Shown here in pieces: positions 27,547-35,959 of a stretch of 64,000 nucleotides of DNA. The notes under the pieces were generated by a model. That model was not told where the DNA came from. It searched no databases and saw only the letters and a program-made list of their open reading frames with translations. The position numbers and the translations under genes are program-made. Positions within the stretch are counted from its first letter, which is position 1. Each line of letters starts with the position of its first letter. The DNA lies in NCBI RefSeq assembly GCF_012912105.1, contig NZ_QMEA01000019.1, positions 1 through 64,000 on the forward strand, read 5' to 3'. Source of the stretch: Brasilonema sp. UFV-L1 (lineage in GTDB: Bacteria; Cyanobacteriota; Cyanobacteriia; Cyanobacteriales; Nostocaceae).

Positions 27547-28413
27547 ATGACAACTACTCCAAGAATACCGGCATTACAGAATTACTATAGTGTGAAGCAG
27601 CAACAAGATAATCCTTCCCAGTACTGCACGCTTCAATGGCGACAGGGACAGTTGCTGGTTAGACCTATTGGAGTGATAAAGCAACCTTATATGCCTTCAC
27701 TGGATAGAAAAGAATCGTTAGTAGAGTGCCTAAAACATTCTCCCACAAATTTAGTACGCATAGATCCAAAACTTGGTGAAGCAAGGTTAAAATTTTGGGC
27801 AGATGCATGCGAAAAAGCCAACAAACCTATATTCCTGCGCATACCTTCTAGTGAAAAACACTCAAAATCAGTAGACTCAGTATTGTGGTGGTTAAAACGT
27901 TTGACTGACTGGCTCACAGCGTTGATATTTTTGCTTGCCGTAAGTCCAATAATGTTGGGATTAATTTTGTTGATGCGTGTTTCCTCACCAAAAGAAAATT
28001 CGCTTTTTTCCAGCCAATGGTGTGTTGGAGAGCGGGGAAGACTTTTTAAGGTTTTCAAGTTTCGCACAACTAAAGTTACCAAAAAAGCAATTGTGGATCA
28101 AGCTATGCTCCCTCTAGGAGTTAGCCAAAAGGCGATCGCCTATCAAGACACTTTGTGTGATGGGCAAAAAAGTCAGAATTTGACAACACTAGGACGATGG
28201 ATGCGTAAGTATGGATTGGATAATCTGCCACAGCTATTGAATGTACTACGCGGTGAAATGAGTCTGACTGGACCTCGTTGCTGGACTTTGGAAGATGCAG
28301 TACGGCTAAGTCCAGAAGCACAACGACAGCTCAACAGACTACCAGGAATAGTGAGGTCATGGGAAGTTGAAGCAGAGTCGAAGCTGTTACACCTGGATAG
28401 CCAAATATTGTGA
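27547..28413 (+). CDS. hepC: Heterocyst envelope polysaccharide sugar transferase HepC
   Basis: A 288-residue initiating sugar transferase (WcaJ/bacterial sugar transferase family). Near the middle a single hydrophobic helix (LTALIFLLAVSPIMLGLILL) follows the amphipathic LKRLTDW; the catalytic domain has FKVFKFRT, LGRWMRKYGLDNLPQLLNVLRGEMSLTGPR, all expected. The N-terminal domain (about 120 residues) is typical of HepC, and the next gene is hepA, as in Anabaena (alr2834-alr2835 from memory). The enzyme would load the first sugar phosphate on undecaprenyl phosphate. The frame is open to a GTG at 27535, but ATG at 27547 gives MTTTPRIP and is preferred; a different ATG at 27531 opens a 19-codon frame that overlaps this start. 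Confidence 0.88.
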   Translation: MTTTPRIPALQNYYSVKQQQDNPSQYCTLQWRQGQLLVRPIGVIKQPYMPSLDRKESLVECLKHSPTNLVRIDPKLGEARLKFWADACEKANKPIFLRIPSSEKHSKSVDSVLWWLKRLTDWLTALIFLLAVSPIMLGLILLMRVSSPKENSLFSSQWCVGERGRLFKVFKFRTTKVTKKAIVDQAMLPLGVSQKAIAYQDTLCDGQKSQNLTTLGRWMRKYGLDNLPQLLNVLRGEMSLTGPRCWTLEDAVRLSPEAQRQLNRLPGIVRSWEVEAESKLLHLDSQIL

Positions 28414-28597
28414 TCGACTAGTGCGTAGTAAGTATGAGCTGTTAGCAACAAAAAATGTCTCAAAATTTTGTTAATGACAGCAATACTATCTACGAGCATA
28501 TATTGGCAAACACAACTTACAGTTTTTCGTTTTCCCAAGAAGTCAGAGTCATTGAATATAATCTTTTACTATGCTACGTTACTATTGAACAATACCA

Positions 28598-30466
28598 ATG
28601 CATGTTACAATTTCCAGACCAGTTCGTAATTTGTTCAAAAGTCTGCTCCAGACGACTAAATTCTGGAAAGAAAACCATTTAATCTTACGAGAGTTACTAC
28701 ACTTTCGTAAGTTAACTCTATTGGCTATAGTATTTACCCTCCTAGCAGCGACGTTTGAGGGTTTCAGTGTTGGGCTTCTACTTTCCTTTTTACAAAGCTT
28801 AACGGGTAATGCTGCCTCACCCACAACAGGTTTTATCTGGTTGGATAGTTGGATAAAATCTTTAAATGCAGAAAACATTGATCCTCAGAAGATAAAGCAG
28901 ATACAGGTTTCTGTAATATCTGTTTTGATTTTATTGAGTACTTGGACTCGTGCAGGCTTTAATTACTTTGCAGGAATTTATACAGAATCTGCTCAATTAA
29001 ATCTTGCAAACCGCTTACGTCAGCAGATTTTTGAGCAGTTACAAGCTTTACCATTAGGTTACTTCACCGAAGCTCGGTCTGGCGAAATCGTGAATACGAT
29101 GACGACAGAAATTGAGAGGCTGAAACAGGGTTTCAGTGGAGTAGCTTTCGTGTTTACTAGGCTAGTGATGGTAACTGTTTACTTTATTTCTATGTTTGCC
29201 ATATCTTGGCAGTTATCTATCATTTCAGTTCCAGTATTCTCACTTTTAGCAGTAGGCTTAACAACGTTAAATTCTAGAGTACGAGAAACCAGTTTTGGAA
29301 TTTCTAAAGCTAACGGTCAGTTTAACTCAACAGCATTAGAATTTATTAATGGAATTCGTACTGTACATGCATCTGGAACACAAGAATTTGAGAGACAGCG
29401 TTTCTACAAAGTAAGTCAAAACTTACTGAATGCTTCTATCAAAGTTGTGTATGCTTGGACACTGGTGAAACCAATAGCTGAAGGTGTAGTCACTACGGTT
29501 CTTATCAGTATAATCATTATCTCTTTCACTCTATTGAGATTAGAAGCTGCTTCATTATTGGCATTTTTGTTTGTTCTTGTTCGCGTTGCACCACAGCTTC
29601 AAGACATGAACGGAACACTAGCCTATCTCAGCACATTGAGTGGTTCTTTAGAAAACATTAAAGAACTTTTGACAGAGGAGAACAAAGTATACTTTAAGAA
29701 CGGCAATATTGAATTTTTGGGCTTCAAGCGCTCGATTGACTTAATATCTGTTGATTTTGGCTACGACCCCACTCATTTAGTGTTACATAATATTACCCTC
29801 TCAATTGAGCGGGGAAAAATGACGGCACTGGTGGGTTCCTCTGGTGCTGGTAAAACAACAGTAGTGGATTTAATTCCTCGATTTTATGATGCCACAGAAG
29901 GGCATATCTTTATTGATGGAGTTGATGTGCGGCAGTTTGAGGTTAACTCTCTACGTCGCAAAATGGCTATAGTTAGTCAGCATACATTTATTTTCAATAC
30001 TTCTGTTTGGGAGAATATTACCTACGGTACACAAGGAGCAACAGAAGCAAAAATTAGAGAAGCAGCTCGACTAGCAAATGCACTAGAATTTATTGAAAAA
30101 ATGCCGGAAGGCTTTGATACAATATTAGGCGATCGCGGAAGTCGGTTATCAGGAGGACAGCAACAGCGGATTGCTATTGCTCGCGCCTTGTTACGCGATC
30201 CAGAAATTTTGATTTTAGACGAAGCAACGAGCGCTTTAGATTCTGTATCAGAACGGTTAATTCAGGAATCGATAGAAAAGCTTTCAATTGGACGAACAGT
30301 GATTGCGATCGCCCATCGACTCTCAACAATTGCTAAAGCAGATAAAGTCGTCGTGCTTGAGAAGGGACATATTGTTGAGCAAGGAAATTATCAAGAATTG
30401 TTGCAACAACGCGGTAAGCTTTGGAGATATCACCAAATGCAGCATGAGTTGGGTCAGACAAGCTGA
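28598..30466 (+). CDS. hepA: Heterocyst envelope ABC exporter HepA
   Basis: A 622-residue half-transporter with an N-terminal membrane domain (about residues 25-340, six helices expected) fused to an ATPase. Walker A is GSSGAGKTT (about 413-421), the signature LSGGQQQR (about 518) and Walker B ILILDEATSALD (about 538-549) are complete, and IAHRLST supplies the H-loop. In Anabaena, HepA is needed to deposit the polysaccharide layer of the heterocyst envelope and is induced during differentiation; the order hepC-hepA is kept here. The gap to hepC is 184 bases. The ATG at 28598 gives a normal N-terminus. It is the last gene of the plus-strand block; a palindromic repeat lies at 30532-30558. Confidence 0.9.
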   Translation: MHVTISRPVRNLFKSLLQTTKFWKENHLILRELLHFRKLTLLAIVFTLLAATFEGFSVGLLLSFLQSLTGNAASPTTGFIWLDSWIKSLNAENIDPQKIKQIQVSVISVLILLSTWTRAGFNYFAGIYTESAQLNLANRLRQQIFEQLQALPLGYFTEARSGEIVNTMTTEIERLKQGFSGVAFVFTRLVMVTVYFISMFAISWQLSIISVPVFSLLAVGLTTLNSRVRETSFGISKANGQFNSTALEFINGIRTVHASGTQEFERQRFYKVSQNLLNASIKVVYAWTLVKPIAEGVVTTVLISIIIISFTLLRLEAASLLAFLFVLVRVAPQLQDMNGTLAYLSTLSGSLENIKELLTEENKVYFKNGNIEFLGFKRSIDLISVDFGYDPTHLVLHNITLSIERGKMTALVGSSGAGKTTVVDLIPRFYDATEGHIFIDGVDVRQFEVNSLRRKMAIVSQHTFIFNTSVWENITYGTQGATEAKIREAARLANALEFIEKMPEGFDTILGDRGSRLSGGQQQRIAIARALLRDPEILILDEATSALDSVSERLIQESIEKLSIGRTVIAIAHRLSTIAKADKVVVLEKGHIVEQGNYQELLQQRGKLWRYHQMQHELGQTS

Positions 30467-30531
30467 AAAAGTACACGACTTATCTTATATCATAAACAGA
30501 CAAGTTTCTGGTTGAGAGTTATGCTACAGCG

Positions 30532-30558
30532 CGCCTCGCTCCTTTGAGGAGTGAGGCG
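30532..30558. repeat. Palindrome CGCCTCGCTCC-TTT-GAGGAGTGAGGCG after hepA
   Basis: A 27-base near-perfect palindrome (one G-T pair) 65 bases after the hepA stop. It lacks a T tract. It resembles the GC-rich hairpins scattered in cyanobacterial spacers and may stabilise the 3' end of hepA mRNA. Confidence 0.5.
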
Positions 30559-30707
30559 TTGCGCTAACACAGCGATAGTTTGATATCAATAACTGGGAGG
30601 GTTTTACACCTTGAACTTTCAACTTAACTTGGAAAATTGTTACTGGGTTTGGGTTAAAGATTTTTTCTTTCCCCTTTTCCCCTTCACCGACAAGCATTGA
30701 ATTTGGC

Positions 30708-31322
30708 TCATTGTTGGGCTATTTTTAACTGCTCCCACCAACGATTTAGGGGAAAATAAACCACAGGTGCCCAGAGACTACTGAGAATGGCAGAAGCAAG
30801 AGCCACCTTCTGGAAATATGTCCAAACATCTGCCGGATTGCGATCGCCCATTAAAATTAACTGCGATGCAAAAATTGTCTCTGACCACAGAGCCATACCA
30901 AATACAATTAAGGCAATAGAAATAAAGTCTTCTTGTATGAAACGCTGCTTTTGTAGCAAACCAGTTAGACTTCCTACCACAGCTAAACTTAGAGCATGAG
31001 TTGGGTCTGGTGATGTCATTGCATCCTGCAGTAGACCTAGAACAACTCCTGCCAATGCGCCAGCTAAAGCACTACGCTTAACGCTCCAAGCAACCACCCA
31101 AATCACTGGCCAGTTTGGTCCAATTCCCAATAATTCCATACCGGGAACTCGAACTAGCAACATCAGTAAGCATAACATGACTGACCCTGCTATTATCCCC
31201 CAATCAGTGAGTTGACGTAGGCGCGGGTGCCAACGAGAAAGGGGAGTCATTTGAATTTTGGATTTTCGTCTTGGCGATTTTGGCTTTTTTTGTCTACTGT
31301 TATGTAATTGAGGAATCCTCAT
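30708..31322 (-). CDS. mreD: Rod shape-determining protein MreD
   Basis: A 204-residue integral membrane protein with about five hydrophobic segments (for example IIAGSVMLCLLMLL, WPVIWVVAWSV, LAGALAGVVLGLLQD and SLAVVGSLTGLL). The length, the position directly after mreC with a 3-base gap, and the basic N-terminus (KKPKSPRRKSK) support MreD, which joins the MreB filament to the lateral wall synthesis machinery. Sequence conservation in MreD is low, so the call rests largely on operon order. The C-terminus ends with YFPLNRWWEQL as in cyanobacterial homologues. Confidence 0.87.
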   Translation of the reverse strand: MRIPQLHNSRQKKPKSPRRKSKIQMTPLSRWHPRLRQLTDWGIIAGSVMLCLLMLLVRVPGMELLGIGPNWPVIWVVAWSVKRSALAGALAGVVLGLLQDAMTSPDPTHALSLAVVGSLTGLLQKQRFIQEDFISIALIVFGMALWSETIFASQLILMGDRNPADVWTYFQKVALASAILSSLWAPVVYFPLNRWWEQLKIAQQ

Positions 31323-31325
31323 TGT

Positions 31326-32144
31326 TTAATTAGGTTTTTTTGATTTTTCTGACTGTTGATTTGCAGAACCGATATTTTCTGACTGTGGGTTTTCTGGTTT
31401 AGGATATACTGTTACCCAATCTAGAGAGCGTATTGACGGGAAAACTTCCACTTTCGCAACTGATGCTGGAAGTTTCTTGAGATCCAGTGACTTCACTCGT
31501 CCCACAGCTAATCCCGAAGGAAACTTCTGACTATAGGTAGATGTGGCAACTACATCTCCTGGTTTTACATTTGGAACTTTTTCATAAAATTCCAGAACAG
31601 CTTCTGCTGAGGAGTCTCCTCGCAAAACACCTTTTGCCCCTGTGCGACTCACTGTCACACCAACTTGACTCTTAAGGTCACTAATTAACAGCACGCGGCT
31701 GGTATTGGGAGTCACACTTTCTATTAAACCCACCAATCCACCCTCAGCCCTGACAACATAACCTTCCTGAAGTCCTGCAAGGCTTCCACGATTGAGAGTC
31801 ACTTGTTGCCACCAATTATCAGCACCACGTGCAATCACACGCGCCAGAACTGGGCGCGATGACTTGGGTTCTTTTTCCACATAGCGTAATAATTCTTTTA
31901 ACTTTTTATTTTGCCTTTGCAGTTCTACAATTTGAGTTTGCAATTCTGCAAATCGAGCATCCTTCAGACGATCTTCTTGAGGTGGTGGTGTCTGCAACAT
32001 TTGGATTGGACGAGTTATCTCTTGATACATCTCAAACAAAAGTACACCTTGAGTTTGTCGAAGAACCCAAGCACCACCAACAATAATACCTACCAAACCT
32101 ATTTGTAAGCCTCTGCGCTCCCACCAGCGACGTGCCGTAAACAT
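31326..32144 (-). CDS. mreC: Rod shape-determining protein MreC
   Basis: A 272-residue bitopic protein: short cytoplasmic basic start (RRWWERRG), one membrane helix (LQIGLVGIIVGGAWVL, about 13-28), a coiled coil (about 55-95; DARFAELQTQIVELQRQNKKLKEL region) and a periplasmic beta domain (VIARGADNWWQQVTLNRGS, GVLRGDSSAEAVLEFY, VKPGDVVATST). The last 25 residues are polar (SENIGSANQQSEKSKKPN). It lies between mreB and mreD and should be cotranscribed. MreC binds penicillin-binding proteins and MreB in the elongation complex. Confidence 0.92.
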   Translation of the reverse strand: MFTARRWWERRGLQIGLVGIIVGGAWVLRQTQGVLLFEMYQEITRPIQMLQTPPPQEDRLKDARFAELQTQIVELQRQNKKLKELLRYVEKEPKSSRPVLARVIARGADNWWQQVTLNRGSLAGLQEGYVVRAEGGLVGLIESVTPNTSRVLLISDLKSQVGVTVSRTGAKGVLRGDSSAEAVLEFYEKVPNVKPGDVVATSTYSQKFPSGLAVGRVKSLDLKKLPASVAKVEVFPSIRSLDWVTVYPKPENPQSENIGSANQQSEKSKKPN

Positions 32145-32220
32145 AAGAAACCTTTTCTAGCTGTAATATAATTTACAATATTGGATTCTATAAAGAACCC
32201 AATATTTCATTCTGGTTGTG

Positions 32221-33264
32221 TTACATATTGCGAGAGCGTCCGCTGAAAACCCTTTCTAGCTGCTTGGGATTTTCCAACACACGACCTGTTCCCATCACAA
32301 CACAGCACAATGGATCAGTAGCGATGTGTGTAACAATTCCAGTTTCATGACTGATTAAAGTATCTATCCCTTTGAGCAGCGCACCTCCACCAGCTAGCAT
32401 AATTCCTCGGTCAATGATGTCTGCTGCCAATTCTGGCGGGATGCGTTCCAAAGTCCGCTTTACCGCTTCGATAATCACCAACAACGGTTCTGACATACTT
32501 TCACGTATTTCTGGTCCTTTAACTGTAACAGTTCGCGGTAGACCAGAAAGCAGGTGTAAGCCTCGGACTTCCATCATGGCGTCATCATCATCATGAGTTG
32601 GATATGCCGATCCAATCCGAATTTTGATGTCTTCAGCAGTACGTTCCCCAATAACCAAGTTATGAACTTTTTTCATATACTGCATAATGGCTTCAGTCAG
32701 CTCATCTCCAGCAATACGCACTGATTCAGAAAGCACTGTCCCTTGCAGGCTCAACACAGCAACTTCTGTTGTGCCACCACCAATATCAATAATCATATTG
32801 CCTGTTGGTTCAGCCACAGGTAATCCTGCCCCAATAGCTGCTGCTACTGGTTCATCAATCAAATAAACTTCTCTTGCCCCAGCTTGAGAAGCCGCATCCA
32901 TGACAGCTCTTCTTTCTACACCTGTGACTCCACTAGGAATACCAATCACAATTCTAGGTAATACTAGGGATTTGCCCTCATTGACTCTTTGAATAAAACT
33001 TTTTAACATCAGCTCAGCCGTATCGAAGTCAGCGATCACACCATCGCGCAAAGGGCGCAACGCAATCACATTCGCCGGTGTCCGACCAAGCATTTTTTTT
33101 GCTTCTTCGCCAACTGCTAATGCAACCTTATCGTTTTGGTCAATCGCCACCACAGAAGGTTCTTGCAGAACAATGCCTTTACCAGATACATAAACGAGGG
33201 TGTTCGCGGTACCAAGGTCAATACCCATATCCCGCGAAAAGGAAAATTTACTAAAAAGACCCAC
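32221..33264 (-). CDS. mreB: Rod shape-determining protein MreB
   Basis: A 347-residue actin-like ATPase. The phosphate-binding loops DLGTANTLVYV (near residue 17) and DIGGGTTEVAVLS, plus the adenosine motif MLAGGGALLKG, are intact. MreB filaments direct side-wall peptidoglycan synthesis; in filamentous cyanobacteria loss of MreBCD alters cell shape but is tolerated. First gene of mreBCD; 76 bases separate it from mreC. The start ATG at 33264 gives MGLFSKFSFSRDMGIDLG, the N-terminus expected for cyanobacteria. The gene upstream (ssb-like) is divergent. Confidence 0.95.
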   Translation of the reverse strand: MGLFSKFSFSRDMGIDLGTANTLVYVSGKGIVLQEPSVVAIDQNDKVALAVGEEAKKMLGRTPANVIALRPLRDGVIADFDTAELMLKSFIQRVNEGKSLVLPRIVIGIPSGVTGVERRAVMDAASQAGAREVYLIDEPVAAAIGAGLPVAEPTGNMIIDIGGGTTEVAVLSLQGTVLSESVRIAGDELTEAIMQYMKKVHNLVIGERTAEDIKIRIGSAYPTHDDDDAMMEVRGLHLLSGLPRTVTVKGPEIRESMSEPLLVIIEAVKRTLERIPPELAADIIDRGIMLAGGGALLKGIDTLISHETGIVTHIATDPLCCVVMGTGRVLENPKQLERVFSGRSRNM

Positions 33265-33593
33265 GCGTCTCTACGCCCCCTTATTACAATAATTTTTTGA
33301 CTATTAACACGAAGTGAGAATTGTGCAGAATCCTATTACGTTTTTTAACCTGAGTCTAGTAAACTAGATTAGTTTTGTTATATATATTTTTGTAATCTTT
33401 GACCAGTCTCAAGCTTCTACTGTTCTATTTTCTCTAAGTGTGTCAGCTTATCCGTATTGTTTTAGAGTTTTTACAGAGCAATATATATCATTTGTTTCAG
33501 TAATTGTCATTATTTTTTTTGAAGCTCCACTCGTAGCTTAGCAATTCGCTATTATGATAATGACAATTAAGTACACTTGTACTAAATAAGCAC
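33265..33593. other. Divergent promoter region mreB/ssb-like
   Basis: 329 AT-rich bases between diverging genes. It should contain the mreB promoter on the minus strand and the ssb promoter on the plus strand. No RNA gene or repeat is evident. Confidence 0.5.
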
Positions 33594-33950
33594 ATGAGTA
33601 TAAATATCGTCACCCTCATCGGTCGTGTAGGAACTGACCCGGATATGAAATATTTCGAGTCAGGTAGTGTAAAGTGTAAGTTAACACTTGCTGTCAATCG
33701 GCGCACAAGAGACAACGAACATACTGATTGGTTTAATCTCGAATTATGGGGAAAAACAGCGCAGATAGCAGGTGATTACGTGCGTAAAGGCAAACAAATT
33801 GCTGTCAAAGGTTCCTTAAAATTTGACACTTGGAGCGATCGCGCAACAGGAGCAAATCGCTCCACACCCGTTATTATTGTGGAGCAACTGCAATTATTAG
33901 GTTCTAAACGGGATGAAGCAGACGTAGATCTCAGCCCTGAGAACTTCTAA
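33594..33950 (+). CDS. ssb: Single-stranded DNA-binding protein, short form
   Basis: A 118-residue OB-fold protein beginning SINIVTLIGRVGTDPDMKYF, with DWFNLELWGKTAQIAGDYVRKGKQIAVKG, which is the SSB signature. It lacks the long Gly/Pro-rich linker and a good acidic DDDIPF tip; the end is DVDLSPENF. It is thus a short SSB of the kind many cyanobacteria keep besides, or in place of, a longer one. It should bind single-stranded DNA in replication or repair. Monocistronic; the next gene is convergent. Confidence 0.88.
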   Translation: MSINIVTLIGRVGTDPDMKYFESGSVKCKLTLAVNRRTRDNEHTDWFNLELWGKTAQIAGDYVRKGKQIAVKGSLKFDTWSDRATGANRSTPVIIVEQLQLLGSKRDEADVDLSPENF

Positions 33951-34005
33951 TTTAGTCAAGCGTCAAAAATTAGGGGGGTCACGGGCTAGATAATCCTCTC
34001 CCCCA

Positions 34006-34045
34006 CGCCAGGTACCTACGGAGGGAGACGCTCCTGCAGTACTGG
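34006..34045 (-). repeat. Palindromic repeat family P1, copy 1
   Basis: Forty bases which, read on the minus strand, match the copy at 60759-60799: CCAG-CTGC-GGAG-CTCCGTAGG-CTGGCG in both, differing at about ten positions. The unit is itself a hairpin. It lies after the ssb-like gene. Confidence 0.65.
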
Positions 34046-34048
34046 GTC

Positions 34049-34085
34049 CCCTACACCCTTACACCCCTATACCCCTACACCCCTT
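34049..34085. repeat. Heptamer-like tandem repeat (TACACCCC type)
   Basis: About five imperfect units of the form (C)TACACCCCT/TATACCCCT. Short tandemly repeated repetitive sequences of this sort are common in heterocyst-forming cyanobacteria. No function is implied. Confidence 0.6.
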
Positions 34086-34113
34086 TCTTGGTCAAAATAG
34101 GTAAAGCTAATGA

Positions 34114-34869
34114 CTAATAACTAATTTGTAACGTTACCGTAGCTTCCACCTGCTGCTCACCACCAACTATGGGGGTGGAAGCATTTTGTGTTGCCAGCTT
34201 ACCATCATATTCAGCACGCAAAACAGGTCTTGGTGGCGGTGGAGGTGCGCTGGCTCCATTGACTTCAATACTGACGACTTCTTTCGACTGAAAACCCAAA
34301 GCACTCAAAACAGCTTGAGCTTGCTGTTGAGCATCTTGAGTAGCTTCCTTTAAAGCTTGCTGTCGAGCAACGGCGATCGCCTCATCACTAGCAACAAAAC
34401 TAATGCTGCTAATTTGAGTCGCACCAGCCTTGACAGCTTCATCTAACAAAGTCCCAGCGCGCTCAGTCGGAATGCGAAAACTCACAACGTTAGAAGCCGC
34501 ATACCCTGTAATACGCTGCACTTTATTGTCGTAATTATAAATTGGGTTAAGACTAATGCCAGTAGTTTGTAGTTTATCCACATTACGGCTCTTGAGTAAA
34601 GCGACTACAGCCGATGATTTGCGAGCAGCCTCTTGTTGAACTTGTTGTGCTGTTTTCCCTTGAACCTCCACTCCCAAACTGACTTGAGACAACGTTGTAG
34701 GAATTGCCTCCATTGCGCGACCATTAACAGTTAGAGTACGCAACATTCTCTCTTTCTGCTGCGCCAACGCAGGTTGCGTACAACTGACACATACAAGCAA
34801 TGCTAAAGATAAAAACTTCAACCAGTTCCCAGTATTTACCTGAGAACCAAATACAGCATTTGTATTCAC
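34114..34869 (-). CDS. SIMPL-domain (DUF541) exported protein
   Basis: A 251-residue protein with an N-terminal signal peptide (LKFLSLALLVCVSC, cleavage probably after ALAQQ near residue 38) followed by a SIMPL/DUF541 domain: LRTLTVNGRAMEAIPTTLSQVSLGVEV, then KTTGISL-type and ITGYAASNVVSFRIP segments. A Cys at about residue 29 could mark a lipoprotein, but the sequence around it (VCVSCTQP) fits only loosely. Members (for example BP26) are periplasmic or outer-membrane associated with no defined enzymatic role. Monocistronic; convergent with the ssb-like gene. Confidence 0.85.
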   Translation of the reverse strand: MNTNAVFGSQVNTGNWLKFLSLALLVCVSCTQPALAQQKERMLRTLTVNGRAMEAIPTTLSQVSLGVEVQGKTAQQVQQEAARKSSAVVALLKSRNVDKLQTTGISLNPIYNYDNKVQRITGYAASNVVSFRIPTERAGTLLDEAVKAGATQISSISFVASDEAIAVARQQALKEATQDAQQQAQAVLSALGFQSKEVVSIEVNGASAPPPPPRPVLRAEYDGKLATQNASTPIVGGEQQVEATVTLQISY

Positions 34870-35383
34870 AAAACACTCCTCTAAAAATTATTAACTTATG
34901 GGGATTTGGTTAAATTGTAAGAAGTCGCGAGAGGTTAGCTCTAATCAACAACTAACCTTTCATCGCTAACAAAAAACAATACACAATTAACAACTTACAC
35001 TCCCTATCCACTCTTGAAGACACAGCTAGCAGTGCATCTATACGGGTGGTATCTTTTTACTTTGACACGACCATTGTCAAAAGTCTGAGCAGTTACATTT
35101 TTAGAAACTAAATCCAAGTCAACTCGCTTGAAGTAGGACTTTCGCCGTGTGAGCGCGAAAGTCTCATGCACGGTTCGCGCGGGGAGGGAAGAGCGGCGAC
35201 GCTCGAACCTTACCCGACTAATTTCTTCGGATTGCGAATGCGTGAAGCGCGCAGCGTGGCACGTATGCGCAAAGTGCAGGCTACACCAACAAAGCAGCAT
35301 GTCCTCTGGACATAGTGCCATATTCTGAATTTGAGTGAACTGAAAGTCAATTGTTAACTACAAACAAATAAAGGAGAATATTT
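34870..35383. other. Spacer holding a group II intron remnant
   Basis: 514 bases. The middle holds the 3' end of a group II intron (35130-35218). The remaining sequence has no recognised gene; a minus-strand frame at 35004-35321 merely reads through the intron remnant and is rejected. Confidence 0.6.
35130..35218 (+). mobile_element. Degenerate 3' end of a group II intron (domains V-VI)
   Basis: GCCGTG (35144-35149) pairs with CACGGT (35169-35174), TGAG (35150-35153) with CTCA (35163-35166), and the loop contains GCGAAAG: this is the layout of intron domain V, as in the bacterial consensus that begins GAGCCGTATG and ends TACGGTTC. The conserved AGC triad at the base is altered (TTCGCC). Directly downstream a second stem (GAGCGGCGACGCTC region with AACCTTACCC) looks like domain VI, ending at CCCGAC. 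No intron-encoded reverse transcriptase and no 5' GUGYG end are present, so it is a truncated, immobile relic. Confidence 0.72.
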
Positions 35384-35800
35384 GTGCCATACTGGCTGCT
35401 GAAAACAGAACCACAAGAGTATTCTTACTGCGATTTAGAACGGGATGGCAGTACAGTTTGGGATGGAGTGAGCAATCCGTTGGCTCTTAAGCATCTGCGT
35501 ACGATGGAAATTGGTGATTTGGTACTTATTTATCACACAGGCAAAGAGCGGCGAGTCATTGGTCTAGCAGAAGTCGTCACTCAACCTTATCCTGACCCAA
35601 AATTAGATGATAGTAAACGAGTCGTTATCCAAATACGAGCTGTACGAAGATTACCTCAGCCAGTCACCCTCACCCAAATTAAGCAGGATGGAAGAAATTT
35701 TGAAGGTTTTGACTTACTACGCCTGACGAGACTATCTGTAGTACCTGTGTCAGAATCTCACTGGCAACGCCTTCTGGAATTAACAAGTGGCATAAATTAA
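35384..35800 (+). CDS. EVE domain-containing protein
   Basis: A 138-residue single-domain EVE protein of the PUA-like fold. It opens MPYWLLKTEPQEYSY, followed by WDGVSNPLALKHLRTMEIGDLVLIYHTG and GLAEVV, which are the family hallmarks. EVE domains bind modified bases in DNA or RNA; the bacterial single-domain members have no settled role. GTG is the start, with a strong AAGGAG site at 35371-35376. The next gene (antiporter) is 159 bases away on the same strand. Confidence 0.9.
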   Translation: MPYWLLKTEPQEYSYCDLERDGSTVWDGVSNPLALKHLRTMEIGDLVLIYHTGKERRVIGLAEVVTQPYPDPKLDDSKRVVIQIRAVRRLPQPVTLTQIKQDGRNFEGFDLLRLTRLSVVPVSESHWQRLLELTSGIN

Positions 35801-35959
35801 TTTATCACCCGCGAGAGTGCGTATGTTACGGCTATTGGCGAACGAGCAAGGTAAACAAAGCCACTGAGTTCCAGGACGTAAACTCCGAAAAAGTAGTTTC
35901 AACAACCTTATTTTCAACAAACTTGTAAATTGAAAGGGAAGGATTTTCCAAAATAACCA

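Noticed and set aside
35004-35321. 105-codon minus-strand frame between the SIMPL and EVE genes
   Set aside because: It runs antisense through the group II intron remnant, and its composition (Arg/Ser/Cys-rich) is that of a structured RNA read as protein.
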